From the NCBI GenBank assembly GCA_036389275.1, contig DASVQE010000093.1, forward strand, positions 29,969 to 93,968: a stretch of DNA of 64,000 bases, given 5' to 3'. Numbering within the stretch: the first letter of the stretch is position 1; each line of letters starts with the position of its first letter. The stretch is from QHVT01 sp036389275 (GTDB lineage: Bacteria; Acidobacteriota; Thermoanaerobaculia; Gp7-AA8). Position numbers and translations under genes: made by a program. A model generated the notes under the pieces. That model was not told where the DNA came from and ran no database searches. It saw only the letters and a list, made by a program, of their open reading frames with translations. Of this stretch, positions 37,640 through 45,662 are shown piece by piece.

Positions 37640-37646
37640 GCAGCCC

Positions 37647-38303
37647 GTGCGAAACGACCTCTCACTCCGCTACGTGCTCCACGTGCCGTCGCGCCGCGCC
37701 GACGACGAGGAAATGCCGCTGGTGGTGATGATCCACGGACGCGGCGCCGACGCGAACGACCTGGCCGACCTCGCGCCGCTGCTCGACGTCCCCGGCGGCG
37801 CGCGCTTCGTCTTCCCGAACGCGCCGAAGCCGTTCGAGGCTTATCCCGGCATGACCTTCGGCTGGAGCTGGTTCGACGGCTGGCCGCCGGAGCGCGAGAG
37901 CGTGGCCGAGTCGCGCCGCGCGCTTCTTCAGTTCGTCAAGGAGTTGACTACTTCCTTCCCCACCTCGGGCCTGGTGATGGCCGGCTTCTCCCAAGGAGCG
38001 ATGATGTCGCTCGATGTCGGATTGCGCACCGACGTCGCCGGCGTCGTGGCCATGAGCGGCGGACTATACGAAGACGACCTGCCCAATCTGCGCGCGCGCG
38101 CCGGGCTGCCGGTGCTGATCGCGCACGGCAGCGCCGACGACGTCGTGCCGATCAACTACGCCCGCCGCGCGCGACGCGTGCTCGAGGACGCCGGACTCGA
38201 CGTCGAGTACCACGAGTACCCGATGGCGCATCAGGTCGTGCATGAGGAAGCGGAGGTCGTGCAGGCGTTTCTGGCGCGCGTCCTCACTCCCGGCGCAACG
38301 TGA
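37647..38303 (+). CDS. Alpha/beta-hydrolase, carboxylesterase/phospholipase type
   Basis: A 218-residue cytoplasmic esterase of the abhydrolase_2 family (YpfH/lysophospholipase-like). PLVVMIHGRGADANDL forms the oxyanion loop. Catalytic Ser is in AGFSQGAMMS (about 112-114 region), Asp in IAHGSADDVVP and His in PMAHQV. Substrates in the family are short acyl esters and lysophospholipids. GTG 37647 was chosen because a TAGAGT box ends seven bases before it and the homologous region begins there. Its end overlaps the convergent DUF885 gene by 20 bases. Confidence 0.9.
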   Translation: MRNDLSLRYVLHVPSRRADDEEMPLVVMIHGRGADANDLADLAPLLDVPGGARFVFPNAPKPFEAYPGMTFGWSWFDGWPPERESVAESRRALLQFVKELTTSFPTSGLVMAGFSQGAMMSLDVGLRTDVAGVVAMSGGLYEDDLPNLRARAGLPVLIAHGSADDVVPINYARRARRVLEDAGLDVEYHEYPMAHQVVHEEAEVVQAFLARVLTPGAT

Positions 38304-40074
38304 TGGTGGCCTTCGCGCCGCTCTCCTTCTTCTGTGCGGCGATCCAGTCGTTGATGTGCGCGTCGAGGACGGCCAGCGGCAGCGCGCCTTCGCCGAGGAT
38401 CGCGTCGTGGAAGGCGCGGATATCGAATTTCTCGCCGAGCTCTTTCTGGGCGCGCTTGCGCAGCTCGAGGATTTTGAGCTGGCCGATTTTGTAGACCGTC
38501 GCGCCGCCCGGCTGGGCGATATAGCGGTCGATCTCCTGCTCGATGACGGTCTGGGTCCTGCCTGAATTCTGTTTGCAATAGTCGATGGCCTGCTGCCGCG
38601 TCCATCCTTTGGTATGCAGGCCGGTGTCGACCACCAGGCGGATCGCGCGCCACATTTCGTACGTCAATTGCCCGAATTTCGAATACGGATCGGTGTACAT
38701 GCCGAGGTCGTAGCCGAGCGATTCGGCGTAAAGACCCCACCCTTCGTTATAAGCGGGAAAAATCCCGAATTGGCGGAATTTCGGCAGATTTTCGAGCTCG
38801 TCGGCGAGCGAGAGCTGCAGATGATGGCCGGGCACCGACTCGTGCATCGTCAATGCTTCCATCTCCCATTTCGGGCGCGACTCCGGCTGGTAGGTATTGA
38901 CGAAGTAATACGCCGGACGGTGCGCCTCATAAGAGCCGCCGCCGTAATACGCGGTGGTGGCGGTCTTCTCCTGATATTCGGGAATGGGCATGACCCCGTA
39001 CGGCATGCGCGGCAATTTTCCGAACAGCCGCACCAGCTCCGGGTCGATGCGCTTGGCGATATTGCGGTAGCCCTGCAGCAATTCCTCGCGGGTCTTGTAG
39101 AAGAATTGAGGATCGGTGCGGAGGAACTCGAAAAACTCCGGCAGCGTCCCTTTGTAGCCGGTCGACTCCTTGACCGTTTCCATCTCGCGGCGGATCCGCG
39201 CCACCTCCGAGAGTCCGAGCTCGTGAATCTGATCGGGCGTGAGATCGGTGGTCGTCGACGTCTTGACGATCATCGCGTACCACTCCCGGCCGCGCGGCAG
39301 CTCTGACATGGCCGTGCTCTCGCGGGTATGCGGGTAGTACTCGCCGACCCAGTAGTCGCGCAATTTCCGCATGGCCGGAAGGACGGAGGTCCGTACGGCG
39401 GTCAATGCCTCCTTCCGCAACCGCTCCTGCTCGGCCGGCGGAATGTTGTCGCCGAATTTGTCGAAGGCCATGAAGACGGGTGTCTTGGCCGGATCGTCGG
39501 AGATCTGATTGCCGATCAGCTCGCCGACGCGTCCGAGGATGGCCCGCGGCGGCGTGATGCCGGCGGCGACGCCGCGGCGCATCAGGGCGATGACCTGACC
39601 GACCTGCCGCGGAAACGCGCCCATCCGGGCGATGAAGTTCTCATAGTCTTTGACGTCGTCGCGCGGCATGGCCTCGGCCAGATACGCGAGGCTGCTGTAG
39701 ACGCCGCCCATCTGCGTGATCGGCATCAGCTCGTCCGGAAACTGCACCGCCTCCACGGCGTAGCGCGCGCGCAGCAGGAGCAGGTCGTAATTGACGCGCT
39801 CGGCAGGATCGATCTTGCTGCGGTCCATCGCCTCGAGTCGGCGCAGCATGTCTCGTGCGTGCTCGCGCGAGCGCTCCATCGCCTCGGCGGACAGATCGCT
39901 GAGCTGCGCGTCGTAGCGTTTGTCGCCGTAATACGACGCCATTTCCGGCGAGGTCCGCAGCCGCGTCTGCCATTCCTCCTCGTACATCGCCCGCAGCTTC
40001 TCCGTGTCGGTGGCAGCGGCGGCGGAAGCGGCGAACGCAACAGCGAGCGCGACGGCGAGCAACTTGTTCGGCAT
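38284..40074 (-). CDS. Exported DUF885 family metallopeptidase, copy 1
   Basis: A 596-residue protein with a Sec signal (LLAVALAVAFAASAAAA). Its zinc site HESVPGHHLQ (His-Glu ... His-His) lies in the segment EALTMHESVPGHH. NEGWGLYAESLG contributes the distal Glu and MYTDPYSKFGQLTYEMWRAIRLV the conserved helix, as in DUF885/M32-like carboxypeptidases. Members probably release residues from peptides in the periplasm. The second copy at 45663-47435 has the same domain order. A palindromic DNA stretch near 39371-39400 is read in frame as part of a helix (VRTSVLPA). Confidence 0.92.
   Translation of the reverse strand: MPNKLLAVALAVAFAASAAAATDTEKLRAMYEEEWQTRLRTSPEMASYYGDKRYDAQLSDLSAEAMERSREHARDMLRRLEAMDRSKIDPAERVNYDLLLLRARYAVEAVQFPDELMPITQMGGVYSSLAYLAEAMPRDDVKDYENFIARMGAFPRQVGQVIALMRRGVAAGITPPRAILGRVGELIGNQISDDPAKTPVFMAFDKFGDNIPPAEQERLRKEALTAVRTSVLPAMRKLRDYWVGEYYPHTRESTAMSELPRGREWYAMIVKTSTTTDLTPDQIHELGLSEVARIRREMETVKESTGYKGTLPEFFEFLRTDPQFFYKTREELLQGYRNIAKRIDPELVRLFGKLPRMPYGVMPIPEYQEKTATTAYYGGGSYEAHRPAYYFVNTYQPESRPKWEMEALTMHESVPGHHLQLSLADELENLPKFRQFGIFPAYNEGWGLYAESLGYDLGMYTDPYSKFGQLTYEMWRAIRLVVDTGLHTKGWTRQQAIDYCKQNSGRTQTVIEQEIDRYIAQPGGATVYKIGQLKILELRKRAQKELGEKFDIRAFHDAILGEGALPLAVLDAHINDWIAAQKKESGAKATITLRRE
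39371..39400. repeat. In-frame imperfect palindrome in the DUF885 gene, copy 1
   Basis: CCGGAAGGAC, GGAG, GTCCGTACGG forms 10-base arms with two mismatches. It encodes the VRTSVLPA part of the peptidase, the same protein position as the palindrome at 46710-46741 in the other DUF885 gene. Confidence 0.5.
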
Positions 40075-40126
40075 TCGAGAATTGTGGAACAACCGTGGCA
40101 GCCCGATTGCTAAGGAGAGGTGACAG

Positions 40127-40813
40127 ATGACCACCACCCCGGCCCGGCTCCTCTCGCTGTTTCTCGCGACGTTTGCCCTCGTTCCCGCGGCGCAGGCGAC
40201 GCTCTCGCGCGCGGTGAGCTTCGACGAGAAGGTCGACAACGCGGCCTCGATCGTCCTCGGGCGCGTGGTCTCGCAGGAAGCGCGCTGGGACGATGCCCGC
40301 CGCTGGATCCTCACCTACTCGACCTTCGAGATCGAGAAAACGTTCAAGGGATTTCCGGCGCGGCAGATGACGGTGGTCACGCCGGGCGGTGAAGTCGACG
40401 GCATCCATCAGGAGACGGTCGGCGTGCCGCGGTTCGCGCGCGGCGACGAGCGCGTGCTCTTCATCCGCAACAGCCAGGCCGGTCCGACGGTGCTCTACTT
40501 CGACCAGGGCAACTACGAGGTCGTGCAGGAAGGCAGCGAGAAGTTCGTGCAGCCGGCGTCGTCGGGCGCGGTGTTGATCGACACGCAGCGCGGCATGGCC
40601 GCGGCCGCGGAGTCGGCGCGGCCGCTGCGCGCGTTCGAGGCGGAAGTGCGCGACTCGCTGCGCAAGCGCGAAGCGATCCGCATGGAGATGGTCGAGCGGC
40701 AGAAGCGCGAGCAGGCGTCGATCATGAACGTCATCGCGCGCAATCGCACGCTGGTGTTCCTCGCTCTGATCGGCGCGGCGCTGGCGACGTGGCAACTGGT
40801 CAAGCGGTGGTAG
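40127..40813 (+). CDS. Exported membrane-anchored protein of unknown function
   Basis: A 228-residue protein with a Sec signal (SLFLATFALVPAAQAT), a beta-rich domain (SFDEKVDNAASIVLGRVV, FEIEKTFKG, DERVLFIRNSQAGPTVLYF) and a coiled helix rich in Arg/Glu. A C-terminal membrane helix follows (LVFLALIGAALATW). The first domain looks like an OB-type 'SIVLGRVVSxEARW' fold found in exported proteins. Function is unknown. AGGAG lies 10 bases before the ATG. Its last 25 bases may overlap the EAL gene. Confidence 0.8.
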   Translation: MTTTPARLLSLFLATFALVPAAQATLSRAVSFDEKVDNAASIVLGRVVSQEARWDDARRWILTYSTFEIEKTFKGFPARQMTVVTPGGEVDGIHQETVGVPRFARGDERVLFIRNSQAGPTVLYFDQGNYEVVQEGSEKFVQPASSGAVLIDTQRGMAAAAESARPLRAFEAEVRDSLRKREAIRMEMVERQKREQASIMNVIARNRTLVFLALIGAALATWQLVKRW

Positions 40814-41580
40814 ATCGGGAGACGGCGACCGGACGCGCCGCGCTCGATCGCGCCTTCGACGACACTGACCAACTGCTGCTCGTCTATCAGCCGATTCACG
40901 ACGCGCGCGACGGCTCGATCTACGGCGCCGAGGCGCTGCTGCGGCAGCGGCGGCAGAACGGAGAGATTCGCGAGGCCTCGCAGATCGCGCGCGCCGCGGA
41001 GTCGAGCAGCGGGCCGGAGCTGTTCATGCTGGACTCGCTCGTGGTCACGCAGGCCTACAGCGACGCCGCGCACTGGCCGGGCCACGTGCACCTCAACGTC
41101 AACCTCTCGCCGCGCGAGTTTCAGGAAGGCAATGTCTTCGAGCGGCTGCAGGGACTGGTCACCTCGTGCGGCGTCGACACGAGCAAGGTCAATCTCGAGA
41201 TCACCGAGACGAGCTACATCCAGCGCCCGAAAGAGACGATGAAGGTGCTCGACGAGATCAAGGAGCTCGGCGTCGGTCTCTGGCTCGATGATTTCGGCAC
41301 CGGCCACTCGTCGCTCACGCACGTGCAGCACTTTCCGCTCGACGGCATCAAGCTGCCCGGCTCGTTCGTGCGCCCGCTGCCGGACGACGAGCGCTGCCGC
41401 GCGATCACGCGCGCGCTCCTGGGCATGGCCCGCGAGATCGGGCTGAAAGTGATCGCCGAGGAGATCGAGACGAAGGCGCAGCTCGAGTTCCTGCTCGAGC
41501 ATGGCTGCGGCTACATCCAGGGATTCCTCTTCTCGAAGCCGATGAGCTCCGAGGAGTTCGCGACCCTACTCCGCGCGTAG
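40789..41580 (+). CDS. EAL-domain c-di-GMP phosphodiesterase
   Basis: A 263-residue stand-alone EAL domain. All catalytic residues are present: GAEALLR (EAL), NVNLSPREF (Asn), NLEITETS (Glu), LDDFGTGHSS (both Asp), GIKLPG (Lys), AEEIET (Glu) and GYIQGFLF (Gln). It is probably an active c-di-GMP hydrolase even though EEIET replaces the usual EGVET. There is no sensor domain. The ATG at 40789 overlaps the previous gene by 25 bases; GTG 40807 is an equally good start and would give a shorter overlap. A large inverted repeat follows its stop. Confidence 0.92.
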   Translation: MATGQAVVDRETATGRAALDRAFDDTDQLLLVYQPIHDARDGSIYGAEALLRQRRQNGEIREASQIARAAESSSGPELFMLDSLVVTQAYSDAAHWPGHVHLNVNLSPREFQEGNVFERLQGLVTSCGVDTSKVNLEITETSYIQRPKETMKVLDEIKELGVGLWLDDFGTGHSSLTHVQHFPLDGIKLPGSFVRPLPDDERCRAITRALLGMAREIGLKVIAEEIETKAQLEFLLEHGCGYIQGFLFSKPMSSEEFATLLRA

Positions 41581-41584
41581 CTGG

Positions 41585-41689
41585 TGTCATCCCGAGCGTA
41601 GCGAGGGACCTGGGCGGTGGCGCGGCACGTAACGAGCCATCGTCGCCGCGCGCCACCCACCCAGGTCCCTCGCTACGCTCGGGATGACA
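41585..41689. repeat. Inverted repeat of the GTCATCCCGAGC family between convergent genes
   Basis: Arms of about 40 bases (41585-41624 and 41648-41689) begin and end with TGTCATCCCGAGCGTAGCGA and its complement; the inner few bases differ. The spacer is about 23 bases. The element fills the gap between the EAL gene and the convergent membrane-protein gene, ending five bases before that gene's stop. Sequences with this core occur as dispersed repeats in several phyla. It probably also works as a terminator. Confidence 0.85.
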
Positions 41690-41693
41690 GCGA

Positions 41694-42302
41694 TTAGTCG
41701 GCGCGTAAGCCGCGCTTTTCGAACTGCGCGGTCAGCCAGGCCACCGCTTCGTCGCGATTGGCGACGTCGCGCAGGCTGATGGCGTCGCGCGTGCCGTCCT
41801 CGCGCGCGAGCTCGACCCGCTCCGGCGTGATGCGATACGAGCGCATGCCGGACCACGGCACGCGCTTGGGCCAGAAGAGGCGCGTCTGCATCAGCACGCC
41901 GTCGTCGTTCACCTCGAGCCGGCGGCGCGAGCGAATGCGCTCGTCGAAGATCGCGAACGCGAGCAGCATGCAAGGCGGGATGAAACTGGCCACGTAGAAC
42001 GAGAGGTGGTGCGGCTCGAACAGGCGCGCGACCGCCTCGGCGAAGAGCATGGCCGCGCCGGCCAGCTCGACCCAGCCGACGCGCGTGTGCACGTGGCGCA
42101 CGCGGTCGACCAGCACGGCGATCAGCAGCGTCGCGCCGGCGAGCACTTCGAGCAGCGGCACGAGCTCGAGGCCGTGGCCGCGCGAGAGATGCTGCCAGCC
42201 GGTGGAGATCAGGATGATCGCGGCGACGCTGTGCTGCGCGGTCTGGATGCGCCGCGCGCGCTCGGCGCGCCGCGACACGATGGCGAAGGTCGCCGCCGCC
42301 AT
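41694..42302 (-). CDS. Membrane protein with a C-terminal PH-like domain
   Basis: A 202-residue protein. There are about four hydrophobic helices in the first 115 residues (TAQHSVAAIILISTGW, LVPLLEVLAGATLLIAVLV, VGWVELAGAAMLFAEAV, FYVASFIPPCMLLAFAIF). A cytoplasmic domain follows with GVLMQTRLFWPKRVPWSGMR and VELAREDGTRDAISLRDV, resembling bacterial PH folds. Function is unknown. Its ATG shares one base with the stop of the acyltransferase gene upstream (TGATG), so the two are coupled. Confidence 0.82.
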   Translation of the reverse strand: MAAATFAIVSRRAERARRIQTAQHSVAAIILISTGWQHLSRGHGLELVPLLEVLAGATLLIAVLVDRVRHVHTRVGWVELAGAAMLFAEAVARLFEPHHLSFYVASFIPPCMLLAFAIFDERIRSRRRLEVNDDGVLMQTRLFWPKRVPWSGMRSYRITPERVELAREDGTRDAISLRDVANRDEAVAWLTAQFEKRGLRAD

Positions 42303-43027
42303 CAGGCTACTTTCGCCTGCTGATCCTCGGGTGCGTAGCGGTCGCGGCGCTCGTCGAGGTCGCGCATCACGTTCTTCTTGAACTCCGCCTCGCCGCCGCG
42401 GCGGAGGATGTCGGCGACATACTCCTCGATCGAGACGTTCTCGACCCGCAGCCGCACGGTCTTGAAGATGCGCGGGAACTGCCCCGGCACCTGCACGTGA
42501 TGCAGCCCGCCGCTGTAGGCGATCAGCATCCGTCCTTCCTTCACCGCCAGCATGATGTCGGCGATGCCGCCGCGCACGTTCATCGGCTTGCCGTGCAGGT
42601 CGAGACCGTTGGCGCGCTTCATCCGTCCTTCCGGCGCGATCACGACCATCGACTCCGGATCGATCTTGCTCAGCACCTCGAACCAGGTGTCGTCGCGCTG
42701 CCGGGTGATGGCGATGACGTGATGCGCGACGAACTTGAAGATCAGGCCGACCAGCGGGCGGTCGGTGGTCTTGTCGGCGGCCGGCACGACGCCGTGCGCG
42801 GCCAGGCGCCAGATGAAGCGGTTCGGCACCGCGCCGAGGAAGATCGGCTCGAAGAGGCTGGTGTGATTGAGAAACGCCACCAGCCGCAGGTTCGCCCACG
42901 GATCTGCCGGCGTCGGTCCGATGAACTGGAAATCGTGCCGGTAGAAGATGCGGCTGACGAACTTCAGCGTGACGAGAAGCGTGAAGACGATCGCGCTCCG
43001 GAACATGCGGACGGGAGGATAAATCAA
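42302..43027 (-). CDS. PlsC-family 1-acyl-glycerol-3-phosphate acyltransferase-like protein
   Basis: A 241-residue protein with an N-terminal membrane helix (SAIVFTLLVTLKFVS). The acyltransferase motif I appears as FLNHTSLFEP, where the usual His-x4-Asp has become His-x4-Glu. Motif III-like APEGRMKR follows, with GGLHHVQVP later. The family transfers acyl chains to lysophosphatidate or related lipids at the inner membrane. The Asp to Glu change could alter activity, but the charge is kept. ATG 43025-43027 overlaps the stop of the DUF72 gene by four bases, so three genes (DUF72, PlsC-like, PH-like) form an operon. Confidence 0.83.
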   Translation of the reverse strand: MIYPPVRMFRSAIVFTLLVTLKFVSRIFYRHDFQFIGPTPADPWANLRLVAFLNHTSLFEPIFLGAVPNRFIWRLAAHGVVPAADKTTDRPLVGLIFKFVAHHVIAITRQRDDTWFEVLSKIDPESMVVIAPEGRMKRANGLDLHGKPMNVRGGIADIMLAVKEGRMLIAYSGGLHHVQVPGQFPRIFKTVRLRVENVSIEEYVADILRRGGEAEFKKNVMRDLDERRDRYAPEDQQAKVA

Positions 43028-43728
43028 TTCGCGAGCGCCGCGAGGAACCGCCGCGCGAACTGTGGTCCCTTTCCCTCGTCCTCATGCTTGAAGAAGACGT
43101 ACGCGTCGTCCCACGATTGCGCGGTGACGCGGCGCGCCCAGTCGGCCAGCGTGTCGCCGGGGTACTCGGTGCGGCGCAGGCGGAGATAGCCCCAACGGGC
43201 GGTGGAGACGAGCAGCGCGTCGGGATCGGCGACGTCGTCGGTATCGGAGGCGCAGAGCGCGGCGTCGTGCTCGCGCAGCGCGGCGTAGACCTCCTCGTCG
43301 TTCCAGGAGTCGTGGCGGAACTCGAGCGCGACGCGGCGCTCGCGCGGGATCAGCTCGAGCAGGCCGCGCAGCACGGCGACGTCTTTCTTCAGGTAGGGCG
43401 GCGTCTGGAAGAGCAGCGGCCCGAGCTTGTCGCCGAGGACGCTGGCGACTTCGAGAAAGTAGCGGACGTCGTCGGGCGCGGCGAGCTTCTTCTGATGCGT
43501 GATGCGCTGCGGCGCCTTCAGCACGAAGGTGAAGCCGTCCGGCACCTCACTGCCCCACTTCTCCAGCGTCGCCGCGGCCGGCATCCGGTAGAAGGTGGCG
43601 TTGATCTCGACGCTGTGGAACTCCGCGGCGTAGAACGAGAGCATCTTCGCCGCCGGCAGATCGGCCGGGTAGAACGAGCCTTTCCACTCCTTGTAGCTGT
43701 AGCCGCTCGTGCCGACGATGACGCGCAT
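43024..43728 (-). CDS. DUF72 (YecE-like) TIM-barrel protein
   Basis: A 234-residue cytoplasmic protein of the DUF72 family. Motifs: VIVGTSGYSYKEWKGSFYP, SVEINATFYRMP, GFTFVLKAPQRITH, PLLFQTPPYLKKD, VALEFRHDSW and YLRLRRTEYPG. These proteins have a TIM-barrel fold and an unknown, probably enzymatic, function. ATG 43728 was preferred over the ATG three codons upstream because TACCAT (43741-43736) ends exactly seven bases before it. It is the first gene of the DUF72/PlsC-like/PH-like unit and its promoter abuts an octamer repeat array. Confidence 0.9.
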   Translation of the reverse strand: MRVIVGTSGYSYKEWKGSFYPADLPAAKMLSFYAAEFHSVEINATFYRMPAAATLEKWGSEVPDGFTFVLKAPQRITHQKKLAAPDDVRYFLEVASVLGDKLGPLLFQTPPYLKKDVAVLRGLLELIPRERRVALEFRHDSWNDEEVYAALREHDAALCASDTDDVADPDALLVSTARWGYLRLRRTEYPGDTLADWARRVTAQSWDDAYVFFKHEDEGKGPQFARRFLAALAN

Positions 43729-43735
43729 GGGGCGC

Positions 43736-43741
43736 ATGGTA
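43736..43741 (-). promoter_or_regulatory. TACCAT -10 box of the DUF72 operon
   Basis: On the minus strand TACCAT is followed by seven bases and ATG 43728, giving a leaderless arrangement. The ATG at 43737 would lie inside this box. Confidence 0.5.
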
Positions 43742-43750
43742 GCGCGATGC

Positions 43751-43843
43751 AGTTCCTCGGTTCCTCGGGTTCCTCGGTTCCTCGGTTCCTCGGAGTGGCT
43801 GACTCGCCCGAGGAACCGAGGAACCCGAGGAACCGAGGAACCG
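43751..43843. repeat. Inverted array of 8-base TTCCTCGG units
   Basis: Five TTCCTCGG-type units (43751-43793) face a reverse-complement array (43807-43842) across a 13-base spacer with GTGGCTGACTCG. This gives a hairpin of about 35 bp allowing small shifts. It sits between the DUF72 promoter and the end of the next minus-strand gene. Confidence 0.88.
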
Positions 43844-43844
43844 C

Positions 43845-44177
43845 TCACACCGCGATCAACCCATTGCGCACGCCATACCGATACAACCCGAGGTTATCGT
43901 CCAACCCGAGCTTGCGCAGGAGGCGCGTGCGATGGGTGGTGACGGTCTTGACGCTGATGTCGAGCATGGCGGCGATCTCTTTGAGGCGCCGTCCTTCGAG
44001 CATCATCTTCATCACCTCGCGCTCGCGCGGTGAGAGGCGGTGGTGGTGGCCGTCGTCGCCGACGCCGATGGCAGCCGGGATCGACTCGAGGAGTTGCAGA
44101 AGCTGGCTGCGCTGGCTGTCGAGGTTCTCGGAGCGCAGATTTTCGATGGCGGATCTCAATTGGGTCAGCGGGTTCAC
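43845..44177 (-). CDS. LuxR/NarL-type DNA-binding regulator
   Basis: A 110-residue protein. An N-terminal helix region (QLRSAIENLRSENLDSQRSQL) is followed by a GerE helix-turn-helix: HRLSPREREVMKMMLEGR, LKEIAAMLDISVKTVTTHRT and LLRKLGL. There is no receiver domain. It lies downstream of a GAF-domain gene on the same strand with a 57-base gap and could carry that sensor's output. The start is GTG with GGAGG 7 bases upstream. Confidence 0.88.
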   Translation of the reverse strand: MNPLTQLRSAIENLRSENLDSQRSQLLQLLESIPAAIGVGDDGHHHRLSPREREVMKMMLEGRRLKEIAAMLDISVKTVTTHRTRLLRKLGLDDNLGLYRYGVRNGLIAV

Positions 44178-44234
44178 GGTCTATCCTCCGCTGACCAGAG
44201 TACGGATGTCAGATTACGCCGCGATTACGCGCGC

Positions 44235-44795
44235 TCAACCAGCCATCTCGTCCGCTTCGCTCTCAATCAAGGCCATGGCCGCGAGCCTGGCGAACGCGAG
44301 CGCAACCCGCTGGTGCTCGGCCGTGTAGAAATCGACCTCGGTCTTGTCGAGCGCGAGCATGCCGACCAGCCGCCCGTCGTAGATCAGCGGCACGCCGAGC
44401 CACGAGCGGATGCCGGCGCCGACGTGCAGCCCGCGGCGGAAGGCGCGGTATTGCTCGGTGTCGCCGACCACGCGCGGCCGCCGGTTGTAGATCACCTCGC
44501 CGTTCGGGATCTCGAGGTTGTCGATCTCGAACGACTCGCCGACCACCACGTCGAGATCGGCGAAGCCGACGCCGCCGATGATCACCAGCCGCTCGCCGCG
44601 CAGCTCCTGCACCGAGCAACTGTCGTACGGCACTTCCTTCCGCAGCTCGCTCAGCACCACGCGCATGGCCCGGCCGGCCGGCGAGTCGTCGGCGCTGATG
44701 ACGTTCGCGCCGTCGGCACGTGCCGCCACGGCGACGTCGCCGCGCAACAGATCGCGCACCTGGCGCTCGAGCTCTGCGAGCCGTTCGGTGGACAT
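44235..44795 (-). CDS. GAF-domain sensor protein
   Basis: A 186-residue protein. A short N-terminal coiled helix (RLAELERQVRDLLRG) is followed by one GAF domain: LVIIGGVGFADLDVVVGESFE, YRAFRRGLHVGAGIRSWLGVPL, and GRLVGMLALDKTEVDFYTAEH. There is no output domain, so it must act through a partner, most simply the LuxR-type protein encoded next. Ligand unknown. A TACAAT box lies 14 bases before the ATG. Confidence 0.88.
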   Translation of the reverse strand: MSTERLAELERQVRDLLRGDVAVAARADGANVISADDSPAGRAMRVVLSELRKEVPYDSCSVQELRGERLVIIGGVGFADLDVVVGESFEIDNLEIPNGEVIYNRRPRVVGDTEQYRAFRRGLHVGAGIRSWLGVPLIYDGRLVGMLALDKTEVDFYTAEHQRVALAFARLAAMALIESEADEMAG

Positions 44796-44809
44796 GGGTC
44801 GAGCGCGCG

Positions 44810-44815
44810 ATTGTA
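44810..44815 (-). promoter_or_regulatory. TACAAT -10 box of the GAF gene
   Basis: On the minus strand TACAAT is followed by 14 bases and ATG 44795; no ribosome site is visible, so the leader would be very short. Confidence 0.45.
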
Positions 44816-44847
44816 GCGTGGCGCTGCCCGTCGCGCGAGCGCGGCCG

Positions 44848-45630
44848 TCACCTCTGATGCTTCGCGCAGAAATAGGTCGTGCGCCCGAACACCACCGCGC
44901 GCCGGATCGTGCCGCCGCAGCGCGGGCAGCGCGCGCCTTCTTCGCGGTGATGGATCAGCGCGCGCGGCGGGAGGTCGCCGCCGCGGGCGCGGCGCGTGAT
45001 GGCTTCGCGCAGCACGCGGCGCATGGTGGTGTAGATCGCGCGCGCTTCGTCGGCGCGCAACGCGTCAACGGGACGCCGCGGATGAACGGAGGCCTGAAAG
45101 AGCGTCTCGTCGACGTAGAGATTGCCGAGTCCCGCGATCAGTTCCTGCGTCATCAGCAGCGACTTCGTCGCGCCTTTGCGGCCTTCGAGCAGTTTCGCGA
45201 AACGGGCGAAGGTGAAGCGCGGATCGAGCGGATCGGGTCCGAGGCGGCGCGCTTCGATGAAGGCATCGACGTCGCCCACGAGATCGGCGAGACCGAAGAG
45301 GCGCATGTCGTCGAAAGCCAGCTTCGCCTTCCCGAAGTCGAAGACGATCCGCGCGAACCGCGGCTCCTCCGCGGCGTCGCGGTAGTACGCGAGATCGCCG
45401 GTCATCCCGAAGTGCAGATGCAGCCAGGTGGTTCCGGCGTCGGCGAAGAGATGCTTGCCATGCCGCCGCACGCTGGCGAACTCGCGGCCTTTCAGCTTGC
45501 GGGCGAACGTCTCCGCGCGGATCTCGCCGAGGATCCGCTCGTCGCGCACCTCGACCCGCACGATCCGCTGCCGCAGCGCGTGCCGCGCAAAGTAGCGCGC
45601 ATAGGTCTCGACTTCCGGCAGCTCCGGCAT
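44848..45630 (-). CDS. mutM: Formamidopyrimidine-DNA glycosylase (Fpg/MutM)
   Basis: A 260-residue base-excision repair enzyme for oxidised purines. Catalytic Pro/Glu are in MPELPEVETYAR, and the LHFGMTGDL strand is present. The helix-two-turn-helix has AGLGNLYVDETLFQASVHP, and the intercalation region is present. The C-terminal zinc finger reads CPRCGG ... TTYFCAKHQ, with His in place of the fourth Cys; CCCH coordination should still hold zinc. Family length is about 270. The upstream region on this strand has no clear ribosome site. The gene is isolated between the GAF gene and a DUF885 gene. Confidence 0.95.
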   Translation of the reverse strand: MPELPEVETYARYFARHALRQRIVRVEVRDERILGEIRAETFARKLKGREFASVRRHGKHLFADAGTTWLHLHFGMTGDLAYYRDAAEEPRFARIVFDFGKAKLAFDDMRLFGLADLVGDVDAFIEARRLGPDPLDPRFTFARFAKLLEGRKGATKSLLMTQELIAGLGNLYVDETLFQASVHPRRPVDALRADEARAIYTTMRRVLREAITRRARGGDLPPRALIHHREEGARCPRCGGTIRRAVVFGRTTYFCAKHQR

Positions 45631-45662
45631 GGACGCGCGAGCTTACCGCGTTGGAAAGGCGC

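Noticed and set aside
43751..43843. Possible CRISPR array
   Set aside because: Units are eight bases with no spacers and reverse in the middle; it is an inverted tandem array.
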